This document shows, one piece after another, positions 29,280 through 38,548 of a stretch of 64,000 bases of DNA. Under the pieces are notes generated by a model, which was given only the letters and a program-made list of their open reading frames with translations, did no database searches and was not told where the DNA came from. The stretch spans positions 806,001 to 870,000 of the forward strand of contig NZ_JAANOW010000002.1 in assembly GCF_011758805.1 (NCBI RefSeq), in the 5' to 3' direction. The first letter of the stretch is position 1. Each line of letters begins with the position of its first letter. Origin of the DNA: Mycolicibacterium fluoranthenivorans (GTDB taxonomy: Bacteria > Actinomycetota > Actinomycetes > Mycobacteriales > Mycobacteriaceae). The position numbers and the translations under genes are program-made.

Positions 29280-30326
29280 ATGCATGTGCTGGTGGCCCCG
29301 GACTGTTTCGGTGACAGCCTGACCGCGGTGCAGGCCGCCGAGGCCATCGCGTCGGGCTGGGCCCGGGCGCGGGACGGCGACACCTTCACCCTGGCACCCC
29401 AGTCCGATGGCGGGCCGGGGTTCGTGGACGTCCTGGCCAGCCGGCTGGGTGGATTGCGGTATGCGCAGGTCAGCGGGCCGTTGGGGGACCGGGTGAGCGC
29501 CGAATGGGTGCTGCACGGCGACACCGCGTACATCGAATGTGCGCAGGCGTGCGGGCTGACCCTGCTGGGCGGACCGCCGACGGTGCAGACCGCGCTCGCG
29601 GCGCACAGCAGGGGAGTGGGCGAGCTGATCGCGGCCGCGCTGGACGCGGGCGCCCGCCGGATCGCGGTGGGGCTGGGCGGGAGTAGTTGTACCGACGGCG
29701 GCCGGGGACTGGTGGAGGCGCTGGGCGGCCTGGGCACGGCCCGGGCCCGGCTCGCCGGGGTCGAGCTGATCGCCGCGAGTGATGTGGAGCACCCGCTGCT
29801 GGGGCCGATGGGCGCCGCGGCGGTGTTCGGCCCGCAGAAGGGGGCCGATCCGGACACCGTGGCGGTGCTGGAAGCCCGCCTGACGGAGTGGGCCGGCGAG
29901 CTCGGTCCCGGTATCGCCGAGAGGGAGGGTGCGGGCGCTGCCGGGGGGATCGGTGCGGCTCTGCTGGCACTCGGCGGCCGCCGGGAATCCGGGGCCGCGG
30001 TGATCGCCGAGCACACCGGCCTGGCCGGCGATGTGGCGGCTGCGGACCTGATCATCACCGGCGAGGGCAGGTTCGACGATCAGTCACTGCACGGCAAGGT
30101 GGTGAGTGCACTGGCCGCCGGCGCCCGCGGCCGCGGTACCCCGGTGCTGGTACTGGCCGGTCAGGTCACACTCGAACCGGCGGTGCTGGCCGCGGCGGGT
30201 GTCGCCGCGGCGTATTCGATCACCGAGTTCGCCGGATCAGTGGAGCTGGCCATCGCCGATGCCGCCAACCAGCTGACCGGACTGGCTCAACGCACCGGAT
30301 CGGGTTGGCCGGAGAGTCGGGAATAG
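29280..30326 (+). CDS. glxK: Glycerate kinase (GckA/GlxK family)
   Basis: Phosphorylates D-glycerate. The 348 residues match the glycerate kinase type 1 family: [23 protein letters not shown], the loop [26 protein letters not shown] (nucleotide-binding Gly-Ser loop), [12 protein letters not shown] and [19 protein letters not shown] 29280 follows TACGCT by 6 nt. It lies 63 bp upstream of the A-type iron-sulfur carrier gene on the same strand. Confidence 0.93.
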   Translation: MHVLVAPDCFGDSLTAVQAAEAIASGWARARDGDTFTLAPQSDGGPGFVDVLASRLGGLRYAQVSGPLGDRVSAEWVLHGDTAYIECAQACGLTLLGGPPTVQTALAAHSRGVGELIAAALDAGARRIAVGLGGSSCTDGGRGLVEALGGLGTARARLAGVELIAASDVEHPLLGPMGAAAVFGPQKGADPDTVAVLEARLTEWAGELGPGIAEREGAGAAGGIGAALLALGGRRESGAAVIAEHTGLAGDVAAADLIITGEGRFDDQSLHGKVVSALAAGARGRGTPVLVLAGQVTLEPAVLAAAGVAAAYSITEFAGSVELAIADAANQLTGLAQRTGSGWPESRE

Positions 30327-30389
30327 CGCCCGGACAAGGTACCGTTGAACACATCGCGAATGCACGCACGCATGCAATCAGGAGATGCA

Positions 30390-30746
30390 ATGACTGTTCA
30401 GGACGACACCACCACCGAAACCCACGGTGCGGTGCTGACCGACGCCGCCGCCAGCAAGGCCAAGGCGCTGCTGGAGCAGGAGGGCCGCGATGATCTGGCG
30501 CTGCGTATCGCCGTGCAGCCGGGCGGCTGCGCCGGCCTGCGCTACAACCTGTTCTTCGACGACCGCACCCTCGACGGCGACCTGACCACCGATTTCGGCG
30601 GCGTCGCGCTGACCGTCGACCGGATGAGCGCGCCGTACATCCAGGGCGCCACCATCGACTTCGTCGACACCATCGAGAAGCAGGGTTTCACCATCGACAA
30701 CCCCAACGCCACCGGGTCGTGCGCCTGCGGCGACTCGTTCAACTGA
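30390..30746 (+). CDS. erpA: A-type iron-sulfur cluster carrier (HesB/IscA/ErpA; Rv2204c homologue)
   Basis: Carries Fe-S clusters to client proteins. The 118 residues (same as M. tuberculosis Rv2204c) contain the three conserved cysteines: one in QPGGCAGLRY and two in the terminal GSCACGDSF. ATG 30390 has AGGAG 5 nt upstream. Likely clients in this window include the Rieske protein QcrA and the lipoyl synthase LipA, though that is inference. The stop is one base pair away from the end of the opposing gene. Confidence 0.92.
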   Translation: MTVQDDTTTETHGAVLTDAAASKAKALLEQEGRDDLALRIAVQPGGCAGLRYNLFFDDRTLDGDLTTDFGGVALTVDRMSAPYIQGATIDFVDTIEKQGFTIDNPNATGSCACGDSFN

Positions 30747-30747
30747 T

Positions 30748-31329
30748 CTACTCCGTGCGCTGCACGTAGCTGCAGACGAGGATCTTGCCGTCCTGCGCCA
30801 GTACCTGGGCGACGGCTTGACGCTCGTCTGCGGCTGCGGCGGGCATCCGCCCCGACGGGGCGGGCGTGCCCTTCATGCTGAACAGCACCTGCGCCTGGGT
30901 CGGTGACAGGTAGACGATCTTGTCGATCGAGGTCACCTCGACCCGCTTGTACTGCCTGCGGAATGCGTCTCCGCTCATATCTGCGAGGGCCAGATCCGAA
31001 TCGTGGTTGCGCACCGCGTCATAGAGCCCGCACAGCGTGTGCCGGGCGATGGTCTGTTCGTCGCCGTCGGCCAGCGCGTCGAGGAACTCCTGGATCGCCG
31101 GTTTTGCGGTCGCCGCGGTGATCGGGGTTCCGGGCTCCTGGCGTCCTGCGACCACCACGACGATGCCGACCGCGGCGGCGATCACCGCGATGACACCCAC
31201 GATCGCCGCGACTAGGGGCCAGCGCCGACGTCTGGGGTACTGCACCGGTGGCGGAAGCATGCCAGGGTAGGCACCGGAGATCTGGTGCGGTGGAAATCCC
31301 GGAGGAGGACCCGGAGGAGGAAAGGACAT
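30748..31329 (-). CDS. Pro-rich single-pass membrane protein (Rv2203 homologue)
   Basis: A 193-residue protein with a cytoplasmic Pro/Gly-rich N-terminus (PPPGPPPGFPPHQ), a basic anchor RRRR, one transmembrane helix (about 37-60), and a ~130-residue outside domain that resembles the DUF4878/lumazine-type NTF2-like fold often attached to such anchors (AIQEFLDALADGDEQTIARH and FRRQYKRVEVTSIDKIV). Two cysteines in the outer domain (TLCGLYD and LVCSYVQ) could form a disulfide. The gene is divergent from adenosine kinase. Exact role unknown. Confidence 0.8.
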   Translation of the reverse strand: MSFPPPGPPPGFPPHQISGAYPGMLPPPVQYPRRRRWPLVAAIVGVIAVIAAAVGIVVVVAGRQEPGTPITAATAKPAIQEFLDALADGDEQTIARHTLCGLYDAVRNHDSDLALADMSGDAFRRQYKRVEVTSIDKIVYLSPTQAQVLFSMKGTPAPSGRMPAAAADERQAVAQVLAQDGKILVCSYVQRTE

Positions 31330-31444
31330 CGGCTACGTTTCGGTGTCTAGGCTTGGGCTCGCCGGTCGGACGTGACCGTCAATTGGACTTTCAGGCAGGC
31401 TAGCGCACCGGGGCGCCGATGCCCGTGGCACACCCGTACGCTAG

Positions 31445-32461
<1,017 letters not shown>

Positions 32462-32466
32462 TCCCA

Positions 32467-32516
32467 CGTCGAATTCGACGAACGGGCGCGAATTACTCGC
32501 ACTTTTTGCGCCCGTT
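32467..32516. terminator. Palindrome and hairpin between adoK and asnB (bidirectional terminator)
   Basis: In the 77-bp gap between these convergent genes there is a perfect 14-bp palindrome (32467-32480) followed by a stem of 9 pairs, AACGGGCGC at 32481-32489 with GCGCCCGTT at 32508-32516, around an 18-nt loop containing TTTTT. One of only three convergent junctions in the window with space for such a structure. Confidence 0.6.
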
Positions 32517-32538
32517 TGATCAATTGGGCGGGATGGGG

Positions 32539-34470
32539 TCAGAGCTGCACCGGGTAGGTCGGTTCGGCGATCTGCGGTGTCACGCTGCCTTCGACGAAGA
32601 TGGCGTGCCACAGCATGAAGATCAGCACCGTCCACAACCGGCGGCTGTGATCGGCCTCCCCGCCGCGGTGCTCATCGAGCATGGTCCGCACGGCGGCGAG
32701 GTCGATCAGATCCCCGGCCTGCGAGGTGGCCACCGTCTCGTATGCCCAGTCCAGCAGGGCGCCGGCACGCAACCAGTGCCGGATCGGCACCGGGAAGCCC
32801 AGCTTCGCCCGATTCAGCACATGCGCCGGCACGATCGGTTCCAGCGCGCGGCGCAGCGCGTACTTGGTGGTGGTGCGGGTGATCTTCTGGTCGTACGGCA
32901 GCCGGGACGCCACCGCGAACACCTCGGGGTCCAGGAACGGCACCCGAAGCTCCAGTGAGTTCGCCATCGTCATCTTGTCGGCCTTGACCAGGATGTCGCC
33001 GCGCAACCAGGTGAACAGGTCGATGTGCTGCATGCGCGCCACCGGATCCCAGCCCGCCGACGAGGCGTACAGCCCCGCCGTCACGTCGGTGTGGGTCCAG
33101 TCCGGATTGAACTTGCGCAGCACGGTGCGCAATTGGTCGTCGGAGAAGCTGCGGGCGTTGCCGTAATAGCGCTCTTCGAGTGTCAGCGACCCGCGATGCA
33201 GCAGGCTCTTGCCGCGCATCCCGGCGGGCAGCGGCTTGGACGCCTTGCCCAATGAGCGCCGCACCGGTCGGGGAAGGTAGTCGAATGCCTTGAGCGACAA
33301 CGGTTCCCGGTAGATCGTGTAACCACCGAACAGCTCGTCGGCGCCCTCGCCGCTCAACACCACCTTGACGTGTTTACGGGCCTCGCGGGCGATGAAGAAC
33401 AACGGCACCAGCGCGGGGTCGGCGACGGGTTCGTCGAGATACCAGACGATCTCGGGCAGGGCCGCGACGAACTCCTCCTGGCTGACCACCTTGGTCACAT
33501 GCCGCGCGCCGATCGCCTCGGCCGACGCGACGGCGACGTCGACCTCGGAGAAGCCCTCCCGCTCGAAACCGGTGGTGAAGGTGATCAGTCGTGGGTTGTG
33601 CCGCATCGCCAGGGCGGCGATGGCCGTCGAGTCGATACCGCCGGACAGGAACGCGCCGACCGTGACATCGGCGCGCATGTGCTTGGCGACGGAGTCCTCC
33701 AGCGCCGCGGTGATCTCGTCATAGCGTGCCTGTTCGCCACCGGGGGTGAACGGGACCGCGGCGAACCGGGGGATGAAGTAGCGGGTGATCTCCGGCGCCG
33801 CACCCGGGCGGATCCGGGCGTAGCAGCCCGATTCCAGTCGGCGCACCCCGCGCTGCAACGTCTCGGGCTCGGGGACGTACTGCAGCACCGTGTAGTGCTG
33901 CACGGCACGCTCGTCGATATCCAGGTCCAACCCGGCCGTCGGGGCCAGATCGACGAGGCACTTCTTCTCGCTGCCCAGCACGGTGCCACCCGGCCCGGTG
34001 GCCATGTACAGCGGTTTGATCCCGAACGGATCGCGCGCGCAGATCAGCTCCCGGGTCTGGGTGTCCCACAGCGCGAACGCGAACATGCCACGCAGCCGGG
34101 CCAGCACGTCGGTGCCCCAGTGGTGGTAGCCGGCGACGATCGCCTCGCCGTCACCGTCGGTGTGGAACACCGCACCGTGCTCGGAACGCAGTGCCTCCCT
34201 CAACTCGAGGTAGTTGTAGATCTCCCCGTTGAACACCAGCGCGTAGCGCTCCGGGGACTCCGGCGGTCCCCAGCGCAGCGGCTGGTGGCTGTGGGCGATG
34301 TCGATGATGGACAGCCGGTTGAAGCCCAGCACCACATCGTCATCGGCCCATGTCCCTGGTTCGTCGGGGCCCCGGTGACGCATCAGATGCGACGCTCCGG
34401 ACACCGCCTCCACCAGGGCCGGGGTGGTCTCAACGGACGGGTCAGTCAGGTAGGCCAGCAGTCCGCACAC
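32539..34470 (-). CDS. asnB: Asparagine synthetase, glutamine-hydrolysing
   Basis: Makes asparagine from aspartate using glutamine as nitrogen source. I place the start at GTG 34470, which gives Met-Cys-Gly-Leu so that Cys2 becomes the N-terminal nucleophile required by class II amidotransferases; a longer frame from 34491 would bury it. The 643 residues then show HRGPDEPG, GFNRLSIID, FNGEIYNY and DPFGIKPLY in the glutaminase half, and the ATP pyrophosphatase loop SGGIDSTAIA plus SGEGADELFGGY in the synthetase half. CATACT lies 6 nt upstream of the GTG, a possible leaderless promoter. Confidence 0.95.
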   Translation of the reverse strand: MCGLLAYLTDPSVETTPALVEAVSGASHLMRHRGPDEPGTWADDDVVLGFNRLSIIDIAHSHQPLRWGPPESPERYALVFNGEIYNYLELREALRSEHGAVFHTDGDGEAIVAGYHHWGTDVLARLRGMFAFALWDTQTRELICARDPFGIKPLYMATGPGGTVLGSEKKCLVDLAPTAGLDLDIDERAVQHYTVLQYVPEPETLQRGVRRLESGCYARIRPGAAPEITRYFIPRFAAVPFTPGGEQARYDEITAALEDSVAKHMRADVTVGAFLSGGIDSTAIAALAMRHNPRLITFTTGFEREGFSEVDVAVASAEAIGARHVTKVVSQEEFVAALPEIVWYLDEPVADPALVPLFFIAREARKHVKVVLSGEGADELFGGYTIYREPLSLKAFDYLPRPVRRSLGKASKPLPAGMRGKSLLHRGSLTLEERYYGNARSFSDDQLRTVLRKFNPDWTHTDVTAGLYASSAGWDPVARMQHIDLFTWLRGDILVKADKMTMANSLELRVPFLDPEVFAVASRLPYDQKITRTTTKYALRRALEPIVPAHVLNRAKLGFPVPIRHWLRAGALLDWAYETVATSQAGDLIDLAAVRTMLDEHRGGEADHSRRLWTVLIFMLWHAIFVEGSVTPQIAEPTYPVQL

Positions 34471-34625
34471 TGCGCCAGTATGCCGAATCACCTGGGCTTA
34501 ACCCGCACTGTGCCCGAGTTGGCAGGTCGCTTCGCGGGTTCGCCCACCGGTGGTCTACGCTGCGTAGTACATACCGAGCCGACTGACCGTTCGACGGTCC
34601 ACCGACTTCTATAGGAGGCGCCAAC

Positions 34626-35663
34626 GTGACCGCTCGCGGGTACAAGTTGGTGGCGTTGTCACTGGTCTTGGGCGGGATGACCATCCTGCTCAGCGGCTGT
34701 AGCTGGCAGGAGGTGTTCGGCCTCGGCTGGCCCACCGGTATCACGCCCGAAGGCAAGCTCAACCGCGACCTGTGGGTCTGGTCGGTGATCGCCTCGTTCG
34801 TCGTGGGTGCCATCGTCTGGGCGCTCATCTTCTGGGCGAGCGCCTTCCACCGGAAGAAGGCCACCGACACCGAGCTGCCGCGTCAGTTCGGCTACAACAT
34901 GCCGCTGGAACTGGTGCTCACCGTGGTGCCGTTCCTCATCATCTCGGTGCTCTTCTACTTCACCGTGGTGGTCCAGGAGCGCATGCTGCACAAGGACCCC
35001 AACCCCGAGGTCGTCATCGACGTCACCGCCTTCCAGTGGAACTGGAAGTTCGGTTACCAGAAGATCGCCTTCGGCGACGGCACGCTCAGCTACGACGGCG
35101 CCGACCCGGAGAAGAAGGCGGCCATGGTGTCCAAGCCCGAGGGCGTGGACGAGCACGGCGAGGAGCGCGTCGGTGCCATCCGCGGCCTGAACCCCGAGGA
35201 CCGCACCTACCTGAACTTCGACAAGATCGAGACCCTCGGCACGTCCACCGAGATCCCGATCCTGGTGCTGCCCAAGGGCAAGCGCATCGAATTCCAGATC
35301 GCCTCGGCCGACGTGATCCACGGTTTCTGGGTGCCGGAGTTCCTCTTCAAGCGCGACGTGATGCCCGACCCCAAGGCGAACAACTCCGACAACGTGTTCC
35401 AGGTCAGCGAGATCCAGGAGACCGGCGCGTTCGTCGGGCGGTGCACCGAGATGTGCGGCACGTACCACTCGATGATGAACTTCGAGGTGCGCGTCGTGGA
35501 GCCCAACGACTTCAAGGCCTACCTGCAGCAGCGGCAGGCCGGCAAGACCAATGCCGAAGCGCTGCAGGCGATCAACCAGGATCCGCTGGCGATCACCACC
35601 CATCCGTTCGACACGCGGCGCGGCGAGCAGGTCGGCGTGCCTGCAGCCCAGGCGAGCAAGTAG
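34626..35663 (+). CDS. ctaC: Cytochrome c oxidase subunit II
   Basis: Electron-entry subunit of the aa3 oxidase in the bcc-aa3 supercomplex. The 345 residues begin with a lipoprotein signal (LLSGC lipobox, Cys at 25), followed by two transmembrane helices (about 50-70 and 92-116) and a periplasm-facing cupredoxin domain with the CuA ligands [10 protein letters not shown] and [15 protein letters not shown] 34626 has AGGAGG 7 nt upstream. First gene of ctaC-ctaF-mmpS3-DUF2561; partner subunit III and the bc1 genes lie at 40-44.5 kb. Confidence 0.97.
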   Translation: MTARGYKLVALSLVLGGMTILLSGCSWQEVFGLGWPTGITPEGKLNRDLWVWSVIASFVVGAIVWALIFWASAFHRKKATDTELPRQFGYNMPLELVLTVVPFLIISVLFYFTVVVQERMLHKDPNPEVVIDVTAFQWNWKFGYQKIAFGDGTLSYDGADPEKKAAMVSKPEGVDEHGEERVGAIRGLNPEDRTYLNFDKIETLGTSTEIPILVLPKGKRIEFQIASADVIHGFWVPEFLFKRDVMPDPKANNSDNVFQVSEIQETGAFVGRCTEMCGTYHSMMNFEVRVVEPNDFKAYLQQRQAGKTNAEALQAINQDPLAITTHPFDTRRGEQVGVPAAQASK

Positions 35664-35675
35664 TAAGGACAACTC

Positions 35676-36095
35676 ATGCATATCGAAGCGCGGTTGTTCG
35701 AGTTCCTGACGGCGTTCTTCGCCCTGGCCGCCGTCGTCTACGGCGTGCTGACCGCGATGTTCGCCCGCGGCGGCGTCGAGTGGGCCGGCACGGTCGCGCT
35801 GCTGCTGACCACCGGGCTGACCCTGATCACCGGTACCTTCTTCCGGTTCGTCGCCCGGCGCCTGGACACCCGGCCCGAGGACTACGAAGACGCCGAGATC
35901 AGTGACGGCGCCGGCGAGCTGGGCTTCTTCAGCCCGCACAGCTGGTGGCCGATCCTGATCGCCCTGTCCTTCTCGACGGCAGCCGTCGGCGCCGCACTGT
36001 GGCTGCCGTGGCTGATCGTGGCCGGTATCTGCTTCGTCCTGTTCACCGCCGGTGGCCTGGTCTTCGAGTACTACATCGGTCCCGAGAAGCACTGA
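35676..36095 (+). CDS. ctaF: Cytochrome c oxidase subunit IV (actinobacterial type)
   Basis: Small structural subunit of the aa3 oxidase. 139 residues, the same as in M. tuberculosis. Four hydrophobic segments (about 8-28, 36-56, 88-108, 111-130) and the conserved ends [11 protein letters not shown] and [11 protein letters not shown]. It begins 12 bp after ctaC. Confidence 0.95.
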   Translation: MHIEARLFEFLTAFFALAAVVYGVLTAMFARGGVEWAGTVALLLTTGLTLITGTFFRFVARRLDTRPEDYEDAEISDGAGELGFFSPHSWWPILIALSFSTAAVGAALWLPWLIVAGICFVLFTAGGLVFEYYIGPEKH

Positions 36096-36223
36096 CCCGT
36101 CTCGCAGGTCACAACCATGCGTCAGTTCTCTGGCGTACCGCGTCGCCTGATCCGCTCGACCGCACGGTTGGGTAGTGTTGCCGAGGCAGTAATCGAGACG
36201 GATAGGCCGAGGGTTAGTGTGAG

Positions 36224-37051
36224 ATGAGCGGGCCTTCAGGACCGGACAAACCCGGTGCGGGCGACGAGCCGGCGCCGAGCACCGGTGAGACCGAGATCCA
36301 TTCGCGGGCATACTCCGCACCGGAATCCGAGCAGTTCGTCAGCTCCCCGTACGTGCCGCCGGATCCGGCGTTGTACGACTACGACAGCTACGATTCCGCG
36401 CCCGACGACGTGCCGGACAGTCCGCCGCGCTGGCCGTGGGTGGTCGGCGTGGTGGCCATCGTCGCCGCGGTCGCGCTGGTCGCTTCGGTCGCGGTGCTGG
36501 TGACCCGCACCGACAACACCAATCTGGCCACCCCGGCGACGACCACCACGAAGTCGGCGCCACCGGTCCAGGACGAGATCACCACGACGACGCCGCCCCC
36601 GCCGCCCAGCCCGGAGCCGCCGCCGACGACCGAGGCGCCACCTCCACCACCGCCGGAGACGGTCACGGTGACGCAGGAGCCGCCACCGCCTCCGCCGCCA
36701 CCCCCGGCTACCACCGAGGCGCCGCCCCCTGTCACCACCACGGCACCTCCGCCACCCCCGACGAGCACCGCGCCCGCCGGACCACGCCAGGTGACCTATT
36801 CGGTCACCGGCACCAAGGCACCGGGAGACATCATCACCGTCACCTACATCGACGCGTCCGGGCGCAGTCGCACCCAGCGCAACGTGTACATCCCGTGGTC
36901 GCTGACGGTCACGCCCATCTCGCAGTCCGAAGTCGGATCCGTGCAGGCCTCCAGTCTGTTCCTGGTGAGCCGGCTGAACTGCTCGATCACGACCAGCGAC
37001 GGCACCGTGTTGTCCTCCAACACCGGTAACGCCGCGCAGACGAGCTGCTGA
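36224..37051 (+). CDS. mmpS3: MmpS3-type membrane protein
   Basis: A 275-residue MmpS-family protein: an acidic cytoplasmic N-terminus (about 1-68), one transmembrane helix (about 70-93), a long extracytoplasmic Pro/Thr-rich stretch (PPPPP blocks, about 100-190), and the MmpS C-terminal domain ([20 protein letters not shown] to the end, beta-sandwich) with two cysteines (LNCSITT and the terminal QTSC). Position after ctaF matches Rv2198c. No mmpL partner is nearby. The stop shares one base with the start of the next gene (TGATG). Confidence 0.93.
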   Translation: MSGPSGPDKPGAGDEPAPSTGETEIHSRAYSAPESEQFVSSPYVPPDPALYDYDSYDSAPDDVPDSPPRWPWVVGVVAIVAAVALVASVAVLVTRTDNTNLATPATTTTKSAPPVQDEITTTTPPPPPSPEPPPTTEAPPPPPPETVTVTQEPPPPPPPPPATTEAPPPVTTTAPPPPPTSTAPAGPRQVTYSVTGTKAPGDIITVTYIDASGRSRTQRNVYIPWSLTVTPISQSEVGSVQASSLFLVSRLNCSITTSDGTVLSSNTGNAAQTSC

Positions 37052-37674
37052 TGACCGGCGACAGGAAGCTCTCCGGGCCCGAGAACCTGGACCGGATCCT
37101 GCTCGGGGTCTGCGCCGGGATCTGGCTGCTCGCACTCGGCGCCGGAGTCGCGGCCACCGTCGCGCTGGTCGACCTGAGCAACGGGCGCGGTTCGGTCCGC
37201 GCCGAACTGTCCGGCTCCGACACGCCCTGGGTGCTCTACATCGTGATCGGGGTGTCGGCGGCGGTCATCGCCGCGGCCATCCCGCTGCTGATCCGGGCCC
37301 GCCGGGACAACAGCGTGCGTCCGGCACGCGCGGTGACCGGTGGTGGCACCGGATCGGCGGTCGACGATATCGCGGCCGTCGCCGGCCGGCCGGCCGGCCG
37401 GCGCCGTGCGGTCACCCCGGGTTCCGACGGCAGGCCGCCGGCGCTGCCCGCGATCGTCGACCAGGTGTACGTGCGCTGCGCCACCGCCATCGGGTGTCTG
37501 GTGGGCGGCGGAGTTCTCGCCGTGGCCATCGGCACCTATCTGATGGCGACGGGCAAGGACACCGGGGCCTGGGCTGCCTATATCGTGGGCGGGCTCATCA
37601 CGGTCGGGATGGTCGCGGTGCCCTGGTTCTCTCTGCGTGAGCTGCGCGCCGTCACCGGAGCGCAGGCCGCCTAG
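37051..37674 (+). CDS. DUF2561 membrane protein (Rv2197c homologue)
   Basis: A 207-residue integral membrane protein with four predicted helices in two pairs (about 16-40 and 62-83; 148-168 and 176-194), joined by a Gly/Arg-rich cytoplasmic loop (VAGRPAGRRRAVTPGSDGRPP). The ATG overlaps the mmpS3 stop by one base, so the two are translated together. Role unknown; its constant link with mmpS3 and the oxidase genes hints at an envelope or respiratory accessory job. Confidence 0.85.
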   Translation: MTGDRKLSGPENLDRILLGVCAGIWLLALGAGVAATVALVDLSNGRGSVRAELSGSDTPWVLYIVIGVSAAVIAAAIPLLIRARRDNSVRPARAVTGGGTGSAVDDIAAVAGRPAGRRRAVTPGSDGRPPALPAIVDQVYVRCATAIGCLVGGGVLAVAIGTYLMATGKDTGAWAAYIVGGLITVGMVAVPWFSLRELRAVTGAQAA

Positions 37675-37679
37675 CCTCG

Positions 37680-38099
37680 CTACACGTCGTGGCTGCTGGC
37701 GGGGCCCGTGCGGGGACCGTACCGCCGCTCGTAGGCCTCGTGGATGTGCGCGTTCTTCTTCCGGGACAGGGCGTCGACCAGGTGCGGATCGAGTCCGTGC
37801 TTGACGAGCATGTGCCGGCGCCAGATCTTGTTGAGGGCGTGCGAGAAGTACACGAACGGCAGGAAGATCGGCAGCGTCATGCTGGCGTGCAGGTACAGCG
37901 ACATCGGGATGAACCAGATGGGCGCCAGGATGAAGATCGCCGGGATGGCGACCCTGATCATCATCCGCACCGTGGCCCCGGGCCCGGCCAGATCACGGGC
38001 GACCCACGCGCGCATCGAGTCGGGTAACCGTTTGCCGTAGCAGTACGCGACGTACTGCAGGGGGCCCGGCGTGCTGGATGAGGTCTGACCACGGGACAT
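37680..38099 (-). CDS. DUF5313 membrane protein
   Basis: A 139-residue protein matching the mycobacterial DUF5313 pattern: soluble start with GPLQYVAYCYGKRLPDSMRA and WVARDLAGPGATVRMMIR, two hydrophobic segments (about 46-65 and 70-88), then the basic stretch HALNKIWRRHMLVKHGLDP. ATG 38099 lies 6 nt after TACCCT (38111-38106); an ATG at 38144 would place 15 unconserved residues in front. It is divergent from the ArsR gene and ends 5 bp from the DUF2561 gene. Confidence 0.82.
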   Translation of the reverse strand: MSRGQTSSSTPGPLQYVAYCYGKRLPDSMRAWVARDLAGPGATVRMMIRVAIPAIFILAPIWFIPMSLYLHASMTLPIFLPFVYFSHALNKIWRRHMLVKHGLDPHLVDALSRKKNAHIHEAYERRYGPRTGPASSHDV

Positions 38100-38105
38100 T
38101 TGGTC

Positions 38106-38111
38106 AGGGTA
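38106..38111 (-). promoter_or_regulatory. -10 hexamer of the DUF5313 gene (leaderless)
   Basis: TACCCT on the minus strand, then 6 nt to ATG 38099; it abuts the inverted repeat that may be the ArsR operator. Confidence 0.55.
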
Positions 38112-38137
38112 ATGCGCGATATGATGAATTGCGAATT
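38111..38137. promoter_or_regulatory. Candidate ArsR-family operator (imperfect inverted repeat)
   Basis: AATGCGCGAT (38111-38120), 7 nt, ATTGCGAATT (38128-38137); the arms pair at 8 of 10 positions. It lies between the divergent DUF5313 and arsR genes, touching the -10 of the former and upstream of a CATAAT (38147-38152) that could serve arsR. Size and form fit ArsR-family operators, but binding is inferred. Confidence 0.4.
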
Positions 38138-38173
38138 TACTCAATCCATAATCTGCAGGGGAGCGTGCACGTC

Positions 38174-38548
38174 GTGCCCGACAATGTCCTGGACGGTCCA
38201 GAGCGACCGCTCTATGAGATCAAGGCCAACCTGTTCAAGGCCCTGGCTCACCCGGCCCGTATCCGGGTGCTGGAAATCGTGTCCATGAGCGACGACCCGG
38301 TCCCGGTGAGTGCCATCCTGGGCGACACCGATATCGAGCCGACCGTGCTGTCTCAACACCTGGCCGTACTCAAACGCCACCACGTGGTCCAGGGCAAGCG
38401 GGTGGGTAACGCGGTGTACTACCAGCTGGCGCACCCCAAGGTCGCCGAGTTGCTGCGCATCGCCCGGGTCTTCCTCACCGATACTCTGGCCGCCCGGCGC
38501 GACCAACTCGATGTCGTGCAGTCACTGCCCCCCATCGGCACGCGCTGA
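38174..38548 (+). CDS. ArsR-family winged-helix regulator without cysteines
   Basis: A 124-residue repressor-type protein. The DNA-binding winged helix covers about 15-95: LFKALAHPARIRVLEIV, the recognition helix EPTVLSQHLAVLKRHH and the wing VQGKRVGNAVYYQL. There is not a single cysteine, so the classical CxC metal sensor site is absent. GTG 38174 has AGGGGAG 10 nt upstream; a GTG at 38165 is too close to it. The stop overlaps the SulP start by one base (TGATG), so the regulator and transporter are coupled and probably autoregulated. Confidence 0.87.
   Translation: MPDNVLDGPERPLYEIKANLFKALAHPARIRVLEIVSMSDDPVPVSAILGDTDIEPTVLSQHLAVLKRHHVVQGKRVGNAVYYQLAHPKVAELLRIARVFLTDTLAARRDQLDVVQSLPPIGTR

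Noticed and set aside
28540..29280. Cobalamin riboswitch controlling the cob genes
   Set aside because: The DUF3043-cobU gap is 4 bp and the operon promoter appears leaderless; no B12-box-like sequence seen.
38174..38548. Arsenic or cadmium resistance operon based on the ArsR-type gene, and the ArsA-like ATPase at 53959
   Set aside because: The regulator has no cysteines, the transporter is SulP and not ArsB/Acr3, and the ATPase is 15 kb away without arsenite-binding residues.
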